Assembly (NCBI RefSeq): GCF_001953305.1
Contig: NZ_MTFE01000010.1
Span: 309,278-347,393, forward strand
Direction of reading: 5' to 3'
DNA: 38,116 nt
Origin: Cnuella takakiae
GTDB taxonomy: Bacteria; Bacteroidota; Bacteroidia; Chitinophagales; Chitinophagaceae
The notes beneath the pieces were generated by a model, which saw only the letters and a list, made by a program, of their open reading frames with translations, did no database searches and was not told the origin of the DNA. Shown here piece by piece: positions 24,900 through 31,234 of this stretch. Both the position numbers and the translations under genes were made by a program. How positions within the stretch are numbered: position 1 is the first letter of the stretch; each line of letters starts with the position of its first letter.

Positions 24900-26378
24900 T
24901 TATTTTTTCAACTGCGCAATAATAGCCCTGAACCCCTCCAACGCACTCTCCAAATTCTCTACAATCTCTTCCGCCAGTTCATCGGGATCGGGTAGGTTGT
25001 CGAGGTCGGCGAGGGACTTGTCCTTGAGCCAGGTGATGTCCAACGAGGTTTTGTCGCGGGTGATGATTTCTTCGTAGGGGTATTTGCGCCAGCGGCCTTC
25101 GGGGTTGTTGGTGGGATGCCAGGTTTCGGTGCGCTGGTGCCGGTTGGCGGGGTTGTAGCAGGTGACAAAGTCCTGCAGGTGTTCCAGCCTTAACGGGTTC
25201 TTCTTGAGGGTGTGGTGTACGTTGGTGCGGTAGTCGTAAAACCAGATCTCCCGGGTTTGGTGCTCCTTGCTCGAAGGTTTGTTGTCGAAGAACACCACGT
25301 TGGCCTTGACGCCGTTAGCGTAGAAGATGCCGGTGGGCAGGCGCAGGATGGTATGTACATCGGTGGTTTCCAGCAGGCGCTTGCGCACCGTTTCGCCGGC
25401 GCCGCCTTCAAACAACACGTTGTCGGGGAGCACCACGGCAGCCTGGCCGGTGGGTTTGAGCATGGCGCGGATATGCTGTACAAAGTTGAGCTGCTTGTTG
25501 GAGGTGGTGGCCCAGAAGTCCTGGCGGTTATAGGTGAGGTCTTCCTTTTCCTGCTCGCCGGCTTCGTTGGTAAAGGTTTGGCTGCTCTTTTTGCCAAAGG
25601 GCGGGTTGGCCAGCACATAATCGTAGCGCTGCGCTGGTGGCGCAATCAGGGCATCGGCAGGCGAAATGGAGTTGTCGCTGTCGATATCGCCGATGTTGTG
25701 CAGGAAGAGGTTCATCAGGGCCAGGCGGCGGGTGCCCGCCACAATCTCGTTGCCCCAGAAGGTGTTGAACTTAAGGAAGCGTTTGGCTTCCTTATCGAGG
25801 CTGTGGTTGTGCGTGATAAAGTCGTAAGCCGACAGGAAGAAGCCACCGGTACCGCAAGCCGGGTCGGCAATGGTTTTAAGCGGCTCGGGGCGTACACACG
25901 CCACCATGGCACTAATCAGCGGCCGGGGTGTAAAGTACTGGCCGGCGCCGCTCTTGGTGTCTTCGGCGTTCTTCTCCAGCAGGCCTTCGTAGATATCGCC
26001 TTTTACATCGGCATCCATGAGGGTCCAGTTCTCGGCATCAATGAGCTGTACCAGCTTGTACAGCTTGGCGGGGTCCTGGATCTTGTTCTGGCTCTTGGTA
26101 AAGATCTGGCCCAGGATGCCCTTGCCCTTGCCCAGCTCGCGGAGCATGGTGGTGTAGTGGCCTTCCAGTTCCGCGCCTTTGAGCACCGTAAGGCTTTGCC
26201 AGCCGTACTCGGGCGGAATAGGCAGGGTGCGGTTATAAGGCGGCTTGGTGTACTCGTGGGCCATCTTCAGGAAGAGCAGGTAAGTTAACTGCTCCAGGTA
26301 GTCGCCATAGCTTACCCCATCATCGCGGAGGGTATTGCAGAAGGACCAGACTTTGGATATGATTTGGTTGGTGGACAT
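24900..26378 (-). CDS. hsdM: Type I restriction-modification DNA methyltransferase subunit HsdM
   Basis: A 492-residue N6-adenine methyltransferase. An N-terminal HsdM_N helical domain (about 5-125) precedes the catalytic domain: SAM-binding motif DPACGTGGFF at 172-181 and catalytic NPPF at 258-261. The chain ends with a coiled C-terminus (LAEEIVENLESALEGF) that binds HsdS. With HsdS it methylates the target and with HsdR cuts unmodified DNA. In this locus it is separated from hsdS by about 3.5 kb carrying an ATPase-HNH pair and remnants. Its first 58 bases are duplicated at 26842-26899. Base composition is GC-rich like hsdR and unlike the inserted pair. Confidence 0.96.
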   Translation of the reverse strand: MSTNQIISKVWSFCNTLRDDGVSYGDYLEQLTYLLFLKMAHEYTKPPYNRTLPIPPEYGWQSLTVLKGAELEGHYTTMLRELGKGKGILGQIFTKSQNKIQDPAKLYKLVQLIDAENWTLMDADVKGDIYEGLLEKNAEDTKSGAGQYFTPRPLISAMVACVRPEPLKTIADPACGTGGFFLSAYDFITHNHSLDKEAKRFLKFNTFWGNEIVAGTRRLALMNLFLHNIGDIDSDNSISPADALIAPPAQRYDYVLANPPFGKKSSQTFTNEAGEQEKEDLTYNRQDFWATTSNKQLNFVQHIRAMLKPTGQAAVVLPDNVLFEGGAGETVRKRLLETTDVHTILRLPTGIFYANGVKANVVFFDNKPSSKEHQTREIWFYDYRTNVHHTLKKNPLRLEHLQDFVTCYNPANRHQRTETWHPTNNPEGRWRKYPYEEIITRDKTSLDITWLKDKSLADLDNLPDPDELAEEIVENLESALEGFRAIIAQLKK

Positions 26379-26379
26379 G
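26322..26379. repeat. Direct repeat, hsdM 5' end, copy A
   Basis: These 58 bases, from 3 bp upstream of the start codon side at 26379 into hsdM codon 19-20, recur at 26842-26899 with about six differences. The blocks are exactly 520 bases apart and in the same orientation, and they bracket the AlbA_2 remnant. Confidence 0.9.
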
Positions 26380-26476
26380 TGTTATTTGTGAAAGATGTCG
26401 AGGTATTGTTTAAAAGGCAAGAACGGCTTTTATAAGACCTGTTACCTACCCATATTTAAGTTTAAGCGGGTTTAAG

Positions 26477-26806
26477 TTAAATACAGCCATTTATATTTAA
26501 GTTTCGGGCACTCAAGATTAAAATCAGCAATTCCACCTCGGGCGACCCGTAAAAGGGCGAAGACAGCTTTTGCCCGTTGTTGGCATTGGTGGTGAGCTCG
26601 GCTACCATACGGGCCGCTTCCGACTCTAGCACGCCTGCCACCTGCCCATTATCCTTTACTCCCAGCAACAGGTGCCCGCCCCTCCGGTTCAGAAAGGCGC
26701 AGACGGTTTCAAAAGTGGACTTGGGCAGCTCAAAAAAAGCTTCCTTGAATTCCACTTCGATGCCCTCGCCGCGGGAAAGGAGAGATTTGATGCCTTTGGC
26801 CGTCAT
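26477..26806 (-). pseudogene. AlbA_2 (Schlafen-like) domain protein, C-terminally truncated
   Basis: A 109-residue ORF starting MTAKGIKSLLSRGEG. It carries the first part of an AlbA_2 (formerly AAA_4) domain: EVEFKEAFFELPKSTFETVCAFLNRRGGHLLLGVKDNGQVAGV, then TTNANNGQKLSSPFYGSPEVE. Full proteins continue for about 300 residues more with a C-terminal winged-helix region. Here the match ends after SPEVE and 17 unrelated residues follow before the stop. Its ATG overlaps the stop of the 30-codon hsdM remnant (TAATG). It is thus a stump left by recombination, probably non-functional, though a small AlbA-like fold could remain. Confidence 0.7.
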
Positions 26807-26898
26807 TAAGTAAAACTACATCTTGAGTGAATTGAACCAGTATCACGAAGGGTATTGCAGAAGGACCAAACTTTGGATATGATTAGGTTGGTAGACAT
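26806..26898 (-). pseudogene. hsdM 5' remnant
   Basis: A 30-codon ORF that starts MSTNLIISKVWSFCNTLRDT, matching the first 20 residues of the intact HsdM (MSTNQIISKVWSFCNTLRDD), then diverges and stops. It lies 25 bases after the HNH gene, the normal position for the next gene in an operon. Its stop codon overlaps the AlbA_2 start. It shows that hsdM once followed the HNH gene directly or that its 5' end was copied here. Confidence 0.85.
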
Positions 26899-26899
26899 G
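26842..26899. repeat. Direct repeat, hsdM 5' end, copy B
   Basis: Partner of 26322-26379, offset by 520 bases. Differences include changes that swap HsdM Gln5 for Leu. The two copies differ at about one base in ten, so the duplication is not very recent. Confidence 0.9.
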
Positions 26900-26923
26900 G
26901 AAACTCTATTTGATGAAATAAAT

Positions 26924-27937
26924 TTAGATGAGCTTTAATTGCTCTGAAATGTCTTGAATGAATTTTGTCAATGGTCTCTTCAATGTGTCCTTAGGGGTGG
27001 AGTAATTACCAATCAAATACCGCAAATAAGTGATTCTATCTGGAAACAAACCTTGAATTTTAAGATGTGCTTTTTGCATATGATTAGTGTATATAACAGC
27101 CTTCATCAAAAGGTCTTCAGCTACATCGTTATGGCGATTAAAAACTCCGCTTACGTGGTAAATGCTATTATGCTCTTCTACTAGGGTCGCTGAGGCCCTA
27201 TGCTTTGGCTTCAACTCAACCTCGAAATTCTGACTTTTCACTTGCGATACAGTCAACTTTTTCGGGTCAGGATTGAATTTCAAATAAAATTTAAAGTATT
27301 TAGAAAAGTCCAAAAAGTATGGATGGTAATGATTTTTTAGATTTAAATCTTTCTTGCTTTTTGTAATATTACAGTTAGCGCATGATGGTATCAGGTTGTA
27401 TAAAGAAATAGAGAGATAAGGATATTTGTCTTTTGCGAAAAAATGATCAAACTGAAATTTCGCTATTGTCTTTTTCTTCGGGCCACTTGCCACAATTGTA
27501 TATTGTGCATTGCAATAAGGACACGATTTAATATTTAACTGCTTCGCTAACCAAATTCCTCGTTTAACCTGCGATCTGAACTTCTTGGAATAACCAAATG
27601 CTTCTAACAACTCAATTCCGAACTTTGTCGATTTCTTACCATTGTGGATATAATTCTGCCATCCTCTATTTTTAAAATACAAAATGCTTTTGTGCAAATC
27701 TTGAGGTTGCTGCAGCAGAATAGCATCAAAATTTTTAACTAGATAGTTTAAAATTTCAATCTCGGTTGTATTTGCAGTCGATTTCTTTCGATATTTTCTT
27801 TTCCTTAATGCTTCGATTAATACTTCAACTGGCTTATATCCGCTTAAAAATTTTGATTTGTAGTCTAATTCAAGATCCGAAACTGTTTTATATGTTGAGG
27901 AAATTTCGAACGGTTCAATATCGTTTATAAGGATCAT
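26924..27937 (-). CDS. HNH endonuclease, PtuB-like partner of the upstream ATPase
   Basis: A 337-residue AT-rich gene product. The nuclease core is a zinc-supported HNH fold: CPYC at 139-142, QFDHFF with Asp164-His165, the YNLIPSC segment with Asn181, and CANC at 186-189. An N-terminal helical region (1-130) and a C-terminal region (200-337) of unknown fold surround it. The start codon abuts the ATPase stop (TAA directly followed by ATG at 27937), so the two are translated together. ATPase plus HNH pairs in this order make up Septu (PtuA/PtuB) anti-phage systems; the pair may cut DNA or RNA on infection. Similarity to canonical PtuB is general, so call it Septu-like. Confidence 0.8.
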   Translation of the reverse strand: MILINDIEPFEISSTYKTVSDLELDYKSKFLSGYKPVEVLIEALRKRKYRKKSTANTTEIEILNYLVKNFDAILLQQPQDLHKSILYFKNRGWQNYIHNGKKSTKFGIELLEAFGYSKKFRSQVKRGIWLAKQLNIKSCPYCNAQYTIVASGPKKKTIAKFQFDHFFAKDKYPYLSISLYNLIPSCANCNITKSKKDLNLKNHYHPYFLDFSKYFKFYLKFNPDPKKLTVSQVKSQNFEVELKPKHRASATLVEEHNSIYHVSGVFNRHNDVAEDLLMKAVIYTNHMQKAHLKIQGLFPDRITYLRYLIGNYSTPKDTLKRPLTKFIQDISEQLKLI

Positions 27938-29854
27938 TTATTCGTCTTTTAATTGAATGCGGTTCAGCTCAGATAATAACCATTGCTCATATTCTTGGTC
28001 ATTTACAGGTATGGGCTCTCTAAATTTTTCATGATACATGTCACTTAGTCTATTTGAAATTATTTCGTCTCCGATTAAAGAAATGAACTCTTTAGCCGAA
28101 GCCTTGTCATATAAATTATTTTCACCGTTCAGAAAGGAGATAAACTCTTCTATTTTCCCTTTAGCAAACTCTCCTACATATCCGTCTTCAAGAAAAAAGC
28201 TTGTCCCTAATAGTTCATGAATATTGCCCCCAAATGTCTTATAGGTTTTCGAGTCAAGCAGTTTTGATTTACCATCAGCACCCTTCTTTAAAAGGATTAC
28301 ATTACTCCTAGGCAAATCGGAAAGAAGATACGGACTGTGCGTTGTGATTATTAATTGAAATTGATAATTTCTAAAGTGATTATTTAAAAAGTGAAGGAGC
28401 TTATTGAAATATGTTCTCTTCCAAGCGGGATGAAAACCAATCTCTGGCTCATCTAAAAACAAAATCAATTTGCTTTTATCATAAAAGCCTTCAGCATATC
28501 TTTCGATAACATCATGTATTCTGGCAAAAAAAGTAAGTAATGAGTTCTCTCCAGAACTTAGTGGGGTGACGTTAAAGTTTGTAATTCTTCGCAGAGGACC
28601 TTGGCCTTCCAATACTTTCCTTTCTAAGTTCGCAAATTTTAATAGTAGGGGCCTATTTTCATCAGTATTTGCTAAGTAGTAATTTTCAATTAGATAAAAT
28701 CGCCAATCCTTCACGCCTTCAAAATAGTTATCTAAAGAACGAGGACTAAACTCTTCCTCATCTAACACGGAAGATTTGTCGACAATCAAATCATGCAATT
28801 CAAGGAGTTCAGCTATTTCATTTTGCAATTGCTCATAGCCCATGAGTCTGGAAGAAAATACAAAATCATGAACAACATCCACAACTGGCAAAGTGTTGTC
28901 TAGGATACTAAGAGAAACCAATAAATTATACCTATATAGAAGCTTTATTGCTCTCTTAAATTCATTTGTATTGATTTTCACCCGAGTCCTTTCATCATAT
29001 TCCTGACCTTTGTCAAAAACCGTATTCAAGACAATATTTTCTACCTCTTCGACTCTTCTCATGTACAGGTAAAAACTTTCTTCTCTTTCCGGTTTGATCT
29101 TATCCAAATCTAGCCATCTATTATTTCCAGAATATGTGTTTTTTATTATGAAATGACGCACATTCACAAAAGGTACAAGGTCATGATGATTCAAATAAAA
29201 TTTGACAATCCTGTTACCTTCAACATTGTAGTGAATCTGTAGTGGGCCGTGTTTGTCCTTGTCACGGTGTTCATAAGTTTGTTCAGAAAATAGGGGCAAT
29301 TTTGGGTAGCTTGTACTATAATATAAGCTTTTGCCTAATGATGCTAAAGTAGAAATATTAGCAAGGTTGGTTTGATCAAGGTCCGTACGGTAATCTAAGA
29401 TATTTGAGTAATAGATAAATCCTCCTCTCGCAAACGAATCCCTCCACTCATGTTTCATTTCCTCAAAAGGAGACTCTTTGAAATTCACTATAACATAACC
29501 AGAGTTTCTTAAATGTTCAGTATTGTGCACTACAAGCTTTTCATAAATAAATATGTGGTCGCCATAACATACAATACCTTTAAATTTTAGCTTAAATCCA
29601 AATGAACCTCCGGTATATGTTGCAACTGAAAATAGAATCGCTTCGCATAAACTACTTTTTCCACTTCCATTTTCTCCTGCAATAGCAGTGACACTTGTCA
29701 CGTTTTCACCAAACGTTATTGGCAATTTTGGATTTGGCATCAAATTCAAAATTTCATCCTGATACTGGAACCTGTGTTGGCCAGAATGATTAAAGTTTAC
29801 TCCGAATTTTTCAAGCACTGTGTAATCATCTATCCAAATAAATTTTAGCTCCAT
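27938..29854 (-). CDS. AAA/ABC-type ATPase, PtuA-like
   Basis: A 638-residue OLD/SMC-like ATPase. Walker A is GENGSGKSS at 60-68, the ABC signature LSSGENSLL at 432-440, Walker B LILFLDEPE at 463-471 and the H-loop His506 in TTHSPYLLSDL. A roughly 360-residue insertion with helical stretches separates the two halves. The C-terminal KTFGGNIHELLGTSFFLEDGYVGEFAKGKIEEF is typical of ATPases of defence systems such as Septu. It has no TOPRIM domain, so it is not an OLD nuclease; its HNH partner would supply cleavage. The gene begins 17 bases after hsdS and ends on the HNH start codon. Visibly AT-rich compared with hsdR and hsdM. Confidence 0.85.
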   Translation of the reverse strand: MELKFIWIDDYTVLEKFGVNFNHSGQHRFQYQDEILNLMPNPKLPITFGENVTSVTAIAGENGSGKSSLCEAILFSVATYTGGSFGFKLKFKGIVCYGDHIFIYEKLVVHNTEHLRNSGYVIVNFKESPFEEMKHEWRDSFARGGFIYYSNILDYRTDLDQTNLANISTLASLGKSLYYSTSYPKLPLFSEQTYEHRDKDKHGPLQIHYNVEGNRIVKFYLNHHDLVPFVNVRHFIIKNTYSGNNRWLDLDKIKPEREESFYLYMRRVEEVENIVLNTVFDKGQEYDERTRVKINTNEFKRAIKLLYRYNLLVSLSILDNTLPVVDVVHDFVFSSRLMGYEQLQNEIAELLELHDLIVDKSSVLDEEEFSPRSLDNYFEGVKDWRFYLIENYYLANTDENRPLLLKFANLERKVLEGQGPLRRITNFNVTPLSSGENSLLTFFARIHDVIERYAEGFYDKSKLILFLDEPEIGFHPAWKRTYFNKLLHFLNNHFRNYQFQLIITTHSPYLLSDLPRSNVILLKKGADGKSKLLDSKTYKTFGGNIHELLGTSFFLEDGYVGEFAKGKIEEFISFLNGENNLYDKASAKEFISLIGDEIISNRLSDMYHEKFREPIPVNDQEYEQWLLSELNRIQLKDE

Positions 29855-29871
29855 TCTATAGTTATTATTGC

Positions 29872-31071
29872 TTACTGAATTTTACACTCAAACGCATTCT
29901 TTAAGATACTTTGCCGCAAAGCATCTGCCTGTTTCAAACCATCTAATATTGTTTCTTCTATCTTATCACAAACACTAAGGCGGCTTTCGATTTCCTGCAC
30001 CACAATACTTTGCACTTCCGAAGGGCATATAGGTATAGGCAGCTTTGCGATTTTGCTAATGCTAAGTGTATGTAATCCTGAAGTTGAATTTGCTTGAGCT
30101 TTGATAGCGTTTCTTCCCTCTGGTGAACAGTAGAAATACAAAGCGTATTTAGAAATCATATCACCATTAAATCGTGCCTTGATCAAGTGATTTTGATGGA
30201 CGCAGCCCTCCACCATTCCATTCCACAACGCAACTCTCCCAATTTGGTCAACGCTTCCATTTCCCTCTACAAATAGCAAATCATCTTTTTTCAACCTTAC
30301 ACGTTCAATTTCTTTTTCAGTAACACCAATCATGTGTAGCTCACTTAATTCTATTTCATTGAAATAAACATTGGCTACCCGCAAGAATGGCAACTTCAAT
30401 GGCAAAGCCTCACGCTTACTATTCTTCGTTAAGCCACCGGATACATTTGCTATTTCTTCCAAAGTTTTCCAACTCCATCCCTCCGGCAACTCACCCTCTT
30501 TCACATTTTCATTCGTCAGCTTTCCTTCAAACGCCCATTTCAAAACCGCCTTGCGGTACACTTTCAATTGCTGCTGGGCAGTTTTTAGTTCTTCAATGCC
30601 TTTATCTAATTCGCTAAAGAGTTCTTCTATTTTGGAAACAATTGCGTTCTGTTGTTCAATGGGGGGAAGAAAGATTCCCTTTGAATAAGCATCATTTCGA
30701 TTCAATCCCGGAATCGCAGTTGATTTTTCAAATTGGTTTAGGCGCAAAGATTTAAGGAGATAGTATCCATACTTAAGCGAAATATTCTTTTTTGGCTTCA
30801 CGTAATATGTTGTATCAATCGGCCAGAAATCACTTTCTATGTAAGTAACTTCTCCTGCTGCACCCTTTCGGCCAACAACTATTCCTGGTCCCTTTATTAG
30901 ATACTCATCATGGTATCCAACTATTCCATTTGAACCCATTACAGCATAACTACCCTCTCCATTTCTATTTTCCTTTTTTAAAGCCTTTCCATATTCAAAT
31001 TCGAATGCATCGCCTAGGAGCATCTCTTCCCATTCAATTTCTGTTTTATTCAAAGTTTGTTCTTCAATCAT
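29872..31071 (-). CDS. hsdS: Type I restriction-modification specificity subunit HsdS
   Basis: A 399-residue protein with two target-recognition domains. TRD1 spans about 12-150 (MLLGDAFEFEYGKALKK, GIVVGRKGAAG, FLPPIEQQNAIVSKIEELF) and the first conserved helix is 150-190 (DKGIEELKTAQQQLKVYRKAVLKWAFEGKL). TRD2 spans about 200-355 (GWSWKTLEEIANVSGG, LPFLRVANVYF) and the second helix ends the chain (KQADALRQSILKNAFECKI). Each TRD reads half of a bipartite site. It directs HsdM and HsdR. Composition is more AT-rich than hsdR, as expected of exchanged specificity genes. The next gene downstream is the ATPase, not hsdM. Confidence 0.95.
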   Translation of the reverse strand: MIEEQTLNKTEIEWEEMLLGDAFEFEYGKALKKENRNGEGSYAVMGSNGIVGYHDEYLIKGPGIVVGRKGAAGEVTYIESDFWPIDTTYYVKPKKNISLKYGYYLLKSLRLNQFEKSTAIPGLNRNDAYSKGIFLPPIEQQNAIVSKIEELFSELDKGIEELKTAQQQLKVYRKAVLKWAFEGKLTNENVKEGELPEGWSWKTLEEIANVSGGLTKNSKREALPLKLPFLRVANVYFNEIELSELHMIGVTEKEIERVRLKKDDLLFVEGNGSVDQIGRVALWNGMVEGCVHQNHLIKARFNGDMISKYALYFYCSPEGRNAIKAQANSTSGLHTLSISKIAKLPIPICPSEVQSIVVQEIESRLSVCDKIEETILDGLKQADALRQSILKNAFECKIQ

Positions 31072-31168
31072 TGCTCCATAGAATTACCAACCGTACAAGA
31101 GTGCGACGCAACAGACGCTTCATAGTAGCACTGCACCCCGGTACCAAAAAATATTCAAAGTCATTTTT

Positions 31169-31232
31169 GCCATTGCGGGAGTTTGCTTCGTCGCAGCCTC
31201 GCACAAAGCCGGCGCTTCGCTCCTCGCAATGA
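31169..31232. repeat. GCGAGGAGCGAAGC-type palindromic repeat
   Basis: CATTGCGGGAGTTTGCTTCG and CGCTTCGCTCCTCGCAATG are inverted and flank GCAGCCTCGCACAAAGCCG. This is a common bacterial intergenic palindrome type. It lies directly past the hsdR stop codon (31235), between hsdR and hsdS. Confidence 0.7.
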
Positions 31233-31234
31233 CT

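Noticed and set aside
25212..26288. 358-codon plus-strand ORF over hsdM
   Set aside because: Antisense to the methyltransferase, no recognisable motif.
27938..29854. OLD-family nuclease (Gabija GajA type)
   Set aside because: The ATPase lacks a C-terminal TOPRIM domain and its partner is an HNH protein and not a UvrD-like helicase.
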